From Candidatus Lernaella stagnicola (lineage in GTDB: Bacteria; Lernaellota; Lernaellaia; Lernaellales; Lernaellaceae), in NCBI GenBank assembly GCA_030765525.1, contig JAVCCK010000038.1, positions 124,001 to 188,000 on the forward strand: DNA of 64,000 bases, written 5' to 3'. Both the position numbers and the translations under genes were made by a program. The notes under the pieces are model-generated. The model was not told the origin of the DNA. It searched no databases and was given only the letters and a program-made list of their open reading frames with translations. Every line of letters starts with the position of its first letter. The first letter of the stretch is position 1. Positions 17,153-25,009 of the stretch are shown piece by piece.

Positions 17153-17187
17153 AAGGGTAAAAGGGAAAAAGAGCCAAAGGGTAACTC

Positions 17188-19734
17188 TTAACAGTCCCGG
17201 GAAATACGAAACCCAACGTCGTTGATACGGTCGACCGGAAAGTACCTGTCCCGAAACGACGCGCGCACACCCCCCGCAGTATCGCCCCAGCCACCGCCGC
17301 GGACAACACGGTACGCTGAGTTATCTTGAGTTAGTTGGGTTTCCCCTGGCATCTTCAAGTACCCTTTATCGTCATACCAATCTTGGCACCACTCCCAGAC
17401 ATTTCCGAGCATGTCGTGCAAGCCGAACTTGTTGGCTAACTTTTTTTCATCTTTGACCGGTTTCGTTTCTCTTCCGGAGTTGTCCGTGTACCATGCGATC
17501 TTATCGATCTCGCCGTAGCGTTCGGTCGTGGTGCCCGCCCGGCAACCGCACTCCCACTCCGCCTCGGAAGGCAACCGGAAGCCGGTCGCGCCTTCCACGA
17601 GCCGGACATCGTCCCCCTCGATCTCATACGCCGAGGCGTAGCCGAGCTTTTTCGAGAGCGCGTTGCAGAAACGAACCGCGTCCGGCCAACTGACCTGCTC
17701 CACGGGCCGGTTTTCCCCCTTGAAACGGCTTGGCTTCTTTTCCTCCTCGGCCACAGCTTCGTACAATCCCTGCGTCACCGGCACCTCACCCATCAGGAAT
17801 GGCTTGGTGATCTCGATCCAACGAACCGGCTTCTCGTCGTTGTTTCTCCACCCACCCATGAGGAACAGCCCCGATGGAATCTTGATCATCTTGTACCGGA
17901 TGTCCGTGCCCGGGATTTCCAACCACTCCCAGGGCTCGGGACCAAATTCAGTGATTTGTTTTTCTCGCGCCTGCTCGGCTTCGTCGTCACGGATAGCCGC
18001 CAATTCTCCTTCCAACCCCAACCGCTCGACTAGGTTGTCCCGCAGGTATAGCAGGTAGGTCATTCTCCAGAGGCGTTCACCTACCTGAAGTTGATTTTTG
18101 TAGAGTTGGTCGTGAATCGGTCTCAAGGGCGCATTCCGCTCAACTAGCCCTTCCAGGATGAACTCGGCCATACGCAGAATGAACGTTCCCACTTGGCCGA
18201 GCGCGGCGTTGAAGGCTTCGACACCTTCGTCCCATTTCCGCAGCAGCGCTTGCGCCGCATAGTAGTCCTGAACAATTTGGTGCTGGAAAACCAGTGGGCG
18301 AGAGGTGACTGCGGCCAGCGGGTCGTGAGGTTCCAGGTCAACAATGGGGCGCAGGTAGGCTAACGAGGCGCGGTCGAGTGCATCCAGGTATCTTTGATGA
18401 TGCTTGAAGCATTCCACGATTTCAGACGGAACCTCTAAAATTGCCGGTTCATCCTGCTGATAAGCGGCCAAGGAGATATCCCGCAAGCACGCCTCGATCC
18501 CCTGAAGTTCAACGGACTTCACGTACCCCGCGTCAGCCGCCCGTTGCAGGAAGCGTCCGAGGTATTGCCTGAATAATTCACCCTTCGTCGTGATTTTGGC
18601 GAGGCCGCCGGTATGGTGCATCCATTTCACCATTCGGGCGAAGAAGCCGACGCAGCGCAATTCCTCATCTGTTAGCAGATTCCGCACTTGAGGGTTCTCG
18701 AGCATCTCCTCGCCGTAAAACGCGTTCACGCCCTCATCGTCGAAGGGCTCTAACTTGAACACCGCAAATCCGTCTTGGTGAAATTGGGGTACATTCACCT
18801 TCTCGAACCTGGAGGTCAGCACCACGGGGCAGCCGGAAAAGCGCTCACGTTTTGGGTCAAGCACTTCGTCGGTGATGGTCTTCTGCTGCGCGGGATCGCC
18901 GACCTGGTCCAGGCCGTCGAACAGGAAAACCACCCGCCGGTTGTCAACCAGGTCGGTGGCGATCTGCGATCTCAGGTCGACCGAGGCGGGCATTGCCTTC
19001 GGGATTAGCCCTCGCCACTCCGCAAGTTTTCGACCGTAGGGCACCGGATTCAGGGCGCTGCATTTGCAGATGACGGGCAGGTGTTCCATGGCGTCCTGAC
19101 CGGACTCGCAGAGCGATAGTGCCAAGTGCCACAGCACCACACTTTTTCCGACTCCCGCTTCCGCCACGAGCAGAACCGACCGGCCGCTACGAATCGCCTC
19201 CTTCACCTCATCCAGGTTTGAACTGATGAATTGTTCACGACCAGCTTCCATTTCATTCCGCGCCGGCGGGGCGTACCGGCTGACCGGCTGCTCAACAAAG
19301 TGGAAGAGTTCCGGATGCTCCGGTGTGTTGCCCAGCGCTGTGCTTAGGTCGGCGCGGAGATCCTCAGCGTAATCCCCAAGGGCGGTCTCCAAGGAGAAAA
19401 CTGCAAGGCGGCGCTGTTCAGTAGAAATGTCGGCGGCATCGTGTTTGCTCAGGAGTTTAACGAGCAGCATGGTTTGAAGCAGGTTGATTTCGGTGAGGAA
19501 ATCCAGGTCCTCCTGAGTCTGTTCGCCGATCCCTACCAGCCGATTAAGCAGTTCCTCTTGCCTTCTCCCGGCTTCATCGTCGGAGAGCTTCTGCACGGCG
19601 TTTACGAACCCACGCAGTATCGGGAACTCTTTGAGCTGCTCTGCGCTCAATTCTTTTACAAAGGTCAACATCGCACCGAGATATTTGGGTTTGCGTTGAG
19701 GCAAGTTGCCGGTGGTTGAGGGCACTTTTTTCAT
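17188..19734 (-). CDS. NACHT ATPase with FGE domain, DGR target
   Basis: An 848-residue protein. The first 180 residues are mostly helical with no recognised domain and probably hold an effector or adaptor module. The NACHT-type ATPase has Walker A AEAGVGKS at 191-198 and Walker B VVFLFDGLDQ at 268-277. The linker to about residue 600 is helical. The C-terminal FGE/SUMF1 domain runs from IKIPSGLFLMGG through LPSEAEWECGCRAGTT and GLHDMLGNVWEWCQDW to the third variable region ending GFRISRDC. The layout parallels the next gene downstream but with a different N-terminus. Ribosome site: weak GAGCGGA. Confidence 0.87.
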   Translation of the reverse strand: MKKVPSTTGNLPQRKPKYLGAMLTFVKELSAEQLKEFPILRGFVNAVQKLSDDEAGRRQEELLNRLVGIGEQTQEDLDFLTEINLLQTMLLVKLLSKHDAADISTEQRRLAVFSLETALGDYAEDLRADLSTALGNTPEHPELFHFVEQPVSRYAPPARNEMEAGREQFISSNLDEVKEAIRSGRSVLLVAEAGVGKSVVLWHLALSLCESGQDAMEHLPVICKCSALNPVPYGRKLAEWRGLIPKAMPASVDLRSQIATDLVDNRRVVFLFDGLDQVGDPAQQKTITDEVLDPKRERFSGCPVVLTSRFEKVNVPQFHQDGFAVFKLEPFDDEGVNAFYGEEMLENPQVRNLLTDEELRCVGFFARMVKWMHHTGGLAKITTKGELFRQYLGRFLQRAADAGYVKSVELQGIEACLRDISLAAYQQDEPAILEVPSEIVECFKHHQRYLDALDRASLAYLRPIVDLEPHDPLAAVTSRPLVFQHQIVQDYYAAQALLRKWDEGVEAFNAALGQVGTFILRMAEFILEGLVERNAPLRPIHDQLYKNQLQVGERLWRMTYLLYLRDNLVERLGLEGELAAIRDDEAEQAREKQITEFGPEPWEWLEIPGTDIRYKMIKIPSGLFLMGGWRNNDEKPVRWIEITKPFLMGEVPVTQGLYEAVAEEEKKPSRFKGENRPVEQVSWPDAVRFCNALSKKLGYASAYEIEGDDVRLVEGATGFRLPSEAEWECGCRAGTTTERYGEIDKIAWYTDNSGRETKPVKDEKKLANKFGLHDMLGNVWEWCQDWYDDKGYLKMPGETQLTQDNSAYRVVRGGGWGDTAGGVRASFRDRYFPVDRINDVGFRISRDC
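17215..17292 (-). repeat. DGR variable region 3
   Basis: The fixed codons match the other copies. The nine clearest variable codons read TTT, GAC, TAC, TTT, GTC, GAC, ATC, AAC, GAC. GTA of the other copies is GTT here, again a change at a likely template adenine. The downstream GGGTTTCGTATTTCCCGGGA is identical to the 14.1 kb copy. Confidence 0.85.
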
Positions 19735-19792
19735 CGATCCGCTCGCTAACGATAATTCGATTAATTTGTTGGCTGTCTAGAATTTACATAAG

Positions 19793-19819
19793 AAGATAGC
19801 AACAGAGGCCGTTTGTCAA
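19793..19819 (-). promoter_or_regulatory. Weak candidate promoter for the NACHT gene
   Basis: On the minus strand TTGACA is followed after 15 bases by TATCTT, about 60 bases before the 19734 start. The spacing is short. Confidence 0.3.
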
Positions 19820-19976
19820 CATAACCGTATGCACACGGCTTTTTCATGATGAATAAATTGAAAGCCGGTGTGGTGCAGGGAACTCCCGCGTTGACGGCGG
19901 CGGCCAACCCGCCCACTATTGCCTGGGACCGAAAACGTTCCGCGAAGATCCGTTTGACGCCTTTGGAGGCGCCGCC

Positions 19977-21116
19977 ATGAGATTCCGGCCGACCATCGTC
20001 GCGCTACTCTGCCTCGCCCTTTTCGCCGCGTGCGGTGCGGATAAACCCATGCCCGACCGCGAATCGGCGTTGTCGGCAGCGGCGGGTTCGCGTTTGGAAC
20101 CAATCGTTTTGAAGGAATTGGCGCTCCCGGCCTGCGGAGCGCCGCAAACGCCGCCGGCCGGCTACGGGCAGTCGGAGGCGCGCTGGCTGGTCGCCCGGTT
20201 CGACGAAAACGACAGCCCTTTTCTAGGCTTGTACATCTATTTTTGGATCGACCGCTACCTCGTCGACGGCTGCTACTACCACAGCACCTACGGCGGTCTT
20301 TATACCAAGGACGGCGGGATGTTCGACAACCTGTTTGACGGGGCGCATGTCACCTCCACGCCGGTGGATTACGGCGCGGTGCCCTACTACGACGTGGCGG
20401 TGTTTCCGCTGCTGCGGGTGCGGCGCGATCCGGCGGACGAACGGCTGTTTCACATCACGGTCAACCATCCGGAATTCCAGGCGGAATTCGATATCGTCGT
20501 GGCCCATCGCCGCTGGTGGAACGAAACGTTTTTCTCCGATTACGACGCCTATGTAACCGGCGGTAATATCGACCACGCCGGAAGCAGCTACGAGGTGACC
20601 GGTCGCGCCACGCTCGAGCGCTGGTGGGACTTCGGGCCGTACGATCCGAACGATCCCGCCGGCGAGTTGGTGGAAGGGTATTGGCTGTACGAGCCCTTCT
20701 TTTGGACCGGCCCCGAAGGGCGCAAAGTGGCCTCGATCGTGTGGTTCAAGGAACGCCTGGGCGAACACGGGACGTACGAGTTTACGGTGGAAGGTGCCGT
20801 TTCTGAAGGGGAAAATCAGTGGGAAATCGTCTCCGGCGAGGTGAATTACGACTTCGCCGAGAACGCCGCTGCCGACGGCTATCTGCGCCGCCACACGACC
20901 ACGCTGCACCTGGCGGGCGGGCGAACTTTTAGCTACGAAGTGAGCGCGGCGAAGGAGTACCGCGATCCCTTTCCCGGTGCCTGGAGCCGCTTCGCGCCGA
21001 CCTTTTCCCGCAAGGCGCACACCTTTGCGCAGGGCAGCCTCGATTTCGACGGCGTTTCCTTCGACGGCGGCGGCGTTTGGGAATGGCAGGTTACGTCGGT
21101 GAATCCTTTGCCGTGA
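19977..21116 (+). CDS. Secreted lipoprotein of unknown function
   Basis: A 379-residue lipoprotein with lipobox LFAACG, starting 12 bases after GGAGG. It is rich in aromatic residues and alternating patterns (WFKERLGEHGTYEFTVEG, FDGVSFDGGGVWEWQVTSV), which suggests a beta-sandwich or lipocalin-like fold. I do not recognise the family. It stands alone, divergent from the NACHT genes and convergent with the methyltransferase. Confidence 0.65.
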   Translation: MRFRPTIVALLCLALFAACGADKPMPDRESALSAAAGSRLEPIVLKELALPACGAPQTPPAGYGQSEARWLVARFDENDSPFLGLYIYFWIDRYLVDGCYYHSTYGGLYTKDGGMFDNLFDGAHVTSTPVDYGAVPYYDVAVFPLLRVRRDPADERLFHITVNHPEFQAEFDIVVAHRRWWNETFFSDYDAYVTGGNIDHAGSSYEVTGRATLERWWDFGPYDPNDPAGELVEGYWLYEPFFWTGPEGRKVASIVWFKERLGEHGTYEFTVEGAVSEGENQWEIVSGEVNYDFAENAAADGYLRRHTTTLHLAGGRTFSYEVSAAKEYRDPFPGAWSRFAPTFSRKAHTFAQGSLDFDGVSFDGGGVWEWQVTSVNPLP

Positions 21117-21145
21117 CCTGACATTGCCGGCGCGGCACTATTCTC

Positions 21146-21949
21146 TTAACTCAGTTGTTTCCAATACTTACGCTTGGTGATACCGTTTTCGACGTAGGTT
21201 TCGACATGGTAGTTCCACGGGGCGGCGACGAGCGTTTCGTGCACCGGATTCGCTTCGTCTTGCTGGTAGCCGCTGAGGTGCACCGCGAAACCGCCGGGCC
21301 GCAAAACGCGTTCAATTTCAACCAGTTCGGCCTCCAGGTTCCAGCCGATGGCGCGGCAGGTCAGCAGGACGTCGGCAAAGTCGGCAGGCAGGGGAATCGC
21401 GTGCAGGAATCCGTCGATAGCCTGTATATTCAACACGTTACGCTCGCAAATTTGTTCGCGGAGATAACGCCGCATGCCCGAGGCGGGTTCAACGGCCATA
21501 ACCAGCTTCGCCTCGGCGGCTGCGGGAAAGGCAAGCGTGCCGGGTCCGGCCCCTGCGTCGATGACAACCTTCCCGGCCAGCGGGGTGATTTTCGTGATTT
21601 CGGCGAGATCGACGCGGCCGGTCGAGCGCGCGAAAAAGTCCGGATGCTTGTTGTAGACGATCATCTCGGCGATCTCCCAGACGAGGCGATCGGCACAGGA
21701 AATTAGTGTCTTTCGGTCATCAACCGGCTGAAATAGTCGTAAAATCGTTGCCAGATAGGTTGCAATCGGCGGCCATTTGGAGACGAAATAGCGTCGCAAG
21801 GCAGGATTTGCGTGCAGGGTGACAGCCAATTCTCGCCGCGGCGCTCGCTCCGGAAGGTAGCCGATCTGGAAATCGTCGAGCAGGAAGAGGTCTTCAACAC
21901 CCAGGTCCAGTTCGCCGAATGTTTCCCGCAACTGAGCTTCGTAACTCAT
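21146..21949 (-). CDS. SAM-dependent methyltransferase
   Basis: A 267-residue class I methyltransferase. Motif I is VIDAGAGPGTLAF, the acidic end of strand 2 is AVEP, motif II follows as FADVLLTCRAIGW, and motif III as RVLRPGGFAVHLSGY. The N-terminal 100 residues are an extra helical part. The substrate is unknown. Confidence 0.78.
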   Translation of the reverse strand: MSYEAQLRETFGELDLGVEDLFLLDDFQIGYLPERAPRRELAVTLHANPALRRYFVSKWPPIATYLATILRLFQPVDDRKTLISCADRLVWEIAEMIVYNKHPDFFARSTGRVDLAEITKITPLAGKVVIDAGAGPGTLAFPAAAEAKLVMAVEPASGMRRYLREQICERNVLNIQAIDGFLHAIPLPADFADVLLTCRAIGWNLEAELVEIERVLRPGGFAVHLSGYQQDEANPVHETLVAAPWNYHVETYVENGITKRKYWKQLS

Positions 21950-21982
21950 CGCTCACTCCGTGGTTGAGGTACCCTAATGTAA

Positions 21983-22012
21983 TAAAAAAATACCCGGCGC
22001 AACAACGCCGGG
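21983..22012 (-). terminator. Terminator of the phasin operon
   Basis: On the minus strand the stem CCCGGCG/CGCCGGG with loop TTGTTG is followed by TATTTTTTTATT. It lies about 40 bases after the phasin stop. Confidence 0.88.
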
Positions 22013-22053
22013 CTGAAAATAAGCAAGGGTCACGAATGAATCGTGATTGGGGT

Positions 22054-22410
22054 CTAGCTGATCTTTCCCTGCACAGCGTCGATCCGTTTTCGCAGGGAGT
22101 CGATTCGCTGCCGAATCGTATCCATCTCGGTGCGGGTCGGGATGTGCAAGGCTCGACAAACGTGGTCGAGACTGCCGTCCATGAACACCGCCATCTCTTT
22201 TCGGTTCGTGTTCATCCGCTTGAGGATATCGGCGAACGCTCGCGTCGCCTCCTCGCGGGTCACGGTGCCCTTGTCGACCAACGTGTTGGTGAAGGTCGAG
22301 ATTTGGGCTTCGGTCCGGTTCATCGCTTTTTGGGCTTCATCCCAAAGGTGCGTAAGCAATTCAGGGACGATGTGACCGGACCCGCTATCCTGTTTGTTCG
22401 GTGCGTTCAT
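22054..22410 (-). CDS. Phasin-like protein
   Basis: A 118-residue helical protein with a phasin-type pattern (LLTHLWDEAQKAMNRTEAQI, then REEATRAFADILKRM) and the closing IPTRTEMDTIRQRIDSLRKRID motif, which resembles the PhaF/PhaI family. Phasins coat polyhydroxyalkanoate granules. It lies three bases after the paralogue at 22414, sharing the LP(S/T)R-E core. Confidence 0.72.
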   Translation of the reverse strand: MNAPNKQDSGSGHIVPELLTHLWDEAQKAMNRTEAQISTFTNTLVDKGTVTREEATRAFADILKRMNTNRKEMAVFMDGSLDHVCRALHIPTRTEMDTIRQRIDSLRKRIDAVQGKIS

Positions 22411-22413
22411 GAG

Positions 22414-22902
22414 TTATTTCTTCCGGCCGGCTTTTTTGGCGGCTTTCTTCGGGGCGGCTTTCTTCGGGGCGGCTTTCTTCGGAGCGGCTTTCTTCGGGGC
22501 TGCTTTCTTGGCGGCCTTCTTCGGAGCGGCCTTCTTCGGAGCGGCCGGTTTCTTGGCAGCCTTTTTCGCCGGTTTCTTCAGCGCCTTGAGATCCTTCGAA
22601 AGCTGCGCGATGTCGGCCTTGACCGCCTCGAGCTCTTCACGACTCGGCAGGTTCAACGCCTGCATCGTGCGGCCCATACCATCGGCAAAAAGGGATTCCA
22701 ACTCGCCGCGCGCTCTTTCGATCTGCTTGCGCACGTCGTCGAAAACTTTCTTGACGTCTTTGGTATCCAGATCGCCGGCACGCTTCATCAAGGTTTCACG
22801 CGCACGTTCGATGGCTTTTTCGGCCCGGTTGAGCGGCTCAGAGATGTTTTTGATGCCATCCATAATGAAACTCGGGATCAGTTCTTTCGCTTTGTCGACC
22901 AT
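22414..22902 (-). CDS. PhaF-like phasin with histone H1-like tail
   Basis: A 162-residue protein. Residues 1-105 form a helical phasin domain (RARETLMKRAGDLDTKDVKK, then LNLPSREELEAVKADIAQLSKDLKALKK). Residues 106-162 are repeats of K-K-A-A-P, the kind of tail that in PhaF binds DNA and helps divide granules between daughter cells. Codons in the tail repeat at base level (GGCTTTCTTCGGGGC units, 22430-22560). It is the first gene of a two-gene operon with a strong promoter and terminator. Confidence 0.82.
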   Translation of the reverse strand: MVDKAKELIPSFIMDGIKNISEPLNRAEKAIERARETLMKRAGDLDTKDVKKVFDDVRKQIERARGELESLFADGMGRTMQALNLPSREELEAVKADIAQLSKDLKALKKPAKKAAKKPAAPKKAAPKKAAKKAAPKKAAPKKAAPKKAAPKKAAKKAGRKK

Positions 22903-22978
22903 AACGGTCCTCCTTCGGGAAATATAAATAACTTACGCTTGATGTCAGAGAGATGTTCAACCCATCAAACTTGAGAAA

Positions 22979-23007
22979 TAAATAACACGGTGCGTCATAG
23001 CTGTCAA
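22979..23007 (-). promoter_or_regulatory. Strong promoter of the phasin operon
   Basis: On the minus strand TTGACA, 17 bases, TATTTA. Two copies of TATGACGC (22992-22999 inside the spacer and 23025-23032 upstream) are 33 bases apart, about three helical turns, and may bind a repressor. Confidence 0.6.
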
Positions 23008-23108
23008 CAAATTTTTTACACACCGCGTCATAATTGAGGCTAATTAGATGATATTGCCGGTGAAATTTCTTGTTGTATCCAGAGCGTACTGTCTCGTTAT
23101 ACCGGTTT

Positions 23109-24458
23109 TCAGCCGGTCACCTCGACGATGGAATCCACCACAACACGATTTAATTCGTTGATCTGCGCCGGCGTCATCGCCAGCGGCGGCATCAGCACGA
23201 TCACATCGCCCAAGGGCCGGATGATCGCCCCGCGACGCCGCGCCGCCAACGTCACTTGGTGGCCCATGCGCCGGTCGGCGGGATAGGGTTCGAAGGTCTC
23301 CGGATCGGCCACCAGTTCGATCCCGGCCATCAACCCCACCTGCCGGGTCTGCGCCACGTGCGGCAACTCCTCACAGGTGCGCAGACAATCCGCCAGCGCC
23401 TCGACCCGTTCCGGCACGATGGGCAGCGCCTGTTCGACGAGGATTTCCAGATTCGCCTTCGCCGCGGCGCAAGCCAGCGGATTGCCGGTGTAGGTGTGGC
23501 CGTGGAAAAAAGTCTTCTGCGCGGAAAGCGGCCCGAGAAAGGCTTCGTAAACCTTCTCGCTCACAGCGGTCGCCGCCAGCGGCAGGTAGCCGCCGGAGAT
23601 GCCCTTGGCCATGCCCATCAGGTCGGGGACGACACCTTCGTGGTCGCAGGCGAACAGCTTGCCGGTGCGCCCGAAACCTGTGGCGACTTCGTCGACGATG
23701 AGCAGGATATCCAGTTCGTCGCAAAGCTCGCGCAGGCGGCGCAGGAACCCGGCCGGGGCCGGTCGCATGCCCCCGGCGCCCTGCATCAGCGGTTCGATCA
23801 CGACGGCGGCGGCGGAGGCGGCCTGGTCGCGAAGGGTGGTTTCGATTTGCGCCCAGCATTGCTCGGCGAAGGCGTCACGGTCTCGATCCTTGGGCTGCAA
23901 CGGCGCGAAAGGATAGGGCAATTGCGGCGCGTCGAACAGCAGCGGCTGGTAGAGCGAATGGAACAGATCGATGCCGCCCACGCTCACCGAGCCGATGGTG
24001 TCGCCGTGGTACGCTTCCTCGAAACAATAGAAGATGTTCTTTTCGGGCCGCTCGATATGCCGCCAATAAGCGAAGGCGATTTTCACCGCCACTTCCATCG
24101 CGGTCGCGCCGTTGTCGGAGTAGAAAATGCGTTCCAGGTCGCCGGGCAGATGCGGGGCGAGCGCGGCCGCGAAGTCGATCGACGCCTCGCTGCCCAGGCC
24201 CAACAAAGTGGAATGCGCGATTCGATCGAGTTGCTCGCGCAGCGCCTCGTCAATCTGCGGCACGCGATGACCGTGCACGTTGGTCCACAAACTCGAGACG
24301 CCGTCCAGGTAATGGCGGCCCTCGCTGTCGATTAAATGCACACCCTGCCCGCCGACGATGACGGGGAAATCTTCGTCCTGCCAGCCGCTCATCTGCGTGA
24401 AAGGATGCCATACGTGGCGACGGTCGAGACGGCGTAGTTCTTTAGTAGACCGCGACAT
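23109..24458 (-). CDS. bioA: Adenosylmethionine-8-amino-7-oxononanoate aminotransferase
   Basis: A 449-residue class III PLP aminotransferase that makes 7,8-diaminopelargonate in biotin synthesis. The start is the ATG at 24458 with AAAGGGAG upstream. The N-terminal LDRRHVWHPFTQM and GVSSLWTNVHGH are typical of BioA. LIVDEVATGFGRTG contains the PLP aspartate, and the Schiff-base lysine is in GMAKGISGG. No other bio genes are nearby. Confidence 0.93.
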   Translation of the reverse strand: MSRSTKELRRLDRRHVWHPFTQMSGWQDEDFPVIVGGQGVHLIDSEGRHYLDGVSSLWTNVHGHRVPQIDEALREQLDRIAHSTLLGLGSEASIDFAAALAPHLPGDLERIFYSDNGATAMEVAVKIAFAYWRHIERPEKNIFYCFEEAYHGDTIGSVSVGGIDLFHSLYQPLLFDAPQLPYPFAPLQPKDRDRDAFAEQCWAQIETTLRDQAASAAAVVIEPLMQGAGGMRPAPAGFLRRLRELCDELDILLIVDEVATGFGRTGKLFACDHEGVVPDLMGMAKGISGGYLPLAATAVSEKVYEAFLGPLSAQKTFFHGHTYTGNPLACAAAKANLEILVEQALPIVPERVEALADCLRTCEELPHVAQTRQVGLMAGIELVADPETFEPYPADRRMGHQVTLAARRRGAIIRPLGDVIVLMPPLAMTPAQINELNRVVVDSIVEVTG

Positions 24459-24598
24459 GGACGCTCCCTTTCTGGGTGGTAAGTTATCAGCGTCGCATCG
24501 GGTCAAAGGGGTGTCAACCGACGCCGCGGGCAAGCGCCGCTGATTGCGCGGCGGTCGCTTTTCGGCTCTAATGGCGGCGGAAACAACCGGAGGCTTTC

Positions 24599-24928
24599 AT
24601 GAGGCGAATCGCTTTTCTCACAATATTGCTCGCGCTGCTGTTTGCAGCGACCACCCTGCTTTGGCTCGGCTGCGACGACGCGGACGACGATGACGATGAC
24701 GATGACAACGACGACGAGGACGACGGCTTCGCTTGTTACGCCCTGTGTTCGGAAGGGTGCCCGCGAGCCTCGGTTTGTTTTTCGCCGGAACTCGATCCGG
24801 AAGAGTGCCGCAAATATGCGGAAGAGCAGTGCGAGACCGAGGGCTGCACCTTGGTTGAATACGTGCTGGAGGAACGCTGCGAAACCTGTGCCGATTGTCT
24901 CACCCCACCGGAGTGGTTCGTAGACTAA
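24599..24928 (+). CDS. Small Cys-rich lipoprotein with poly-Asp tether
   Basis: A 109-residue protein with a signal ending LLWLGC, followed at once by an Asp/Asn/Glu run of about 20 residues and then a compact domain with ten cysteines (CYALCSEGCPRASVC and onward). The disulfide-rich domain is probably held off the membrane by the acidic tether. The family is unknown. A perfect palindrome, CCCGCCG-AATT-CGGCGGG, lies just after the stop. Confidence 0.65.
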   Translation: MRRIAFLTILLALLFAATTLLWLGCDDADDDDDDDDNDDEDDGFACYALCSEGCPRASVCFSPELDPEECRKYAEEQCETEGCTLVEYVLEERCETCADCLTPPEWFVD

Positions 24929-24929
24929 A

Positions 24930-24947
24930 CCCGCCGAATTCGGCGGG
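24930..24947. terminator. Palindromic hairpin without T-run
   Basis: CCCGCCGAATTCGGCGGG is a perfect inverted repeat between two tandem lipoprotein genes. It may be a weak terminator or an mRNA-stabilising element. Confidence 0.4.
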
Positions 24948-25009
24948 GAGCGGGGCGCGGGCTTTGATGCTCGCGGGGTGATTTCACGCTCCGCAAAGGA
25001 GTCGATCTG

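Noticed and set aside
22430-22560. CRISPR-like or satellite array
   Set aside because: The short repeats are in-frame K-K-A-A-P codons of the phasin tail; spacers are absent.
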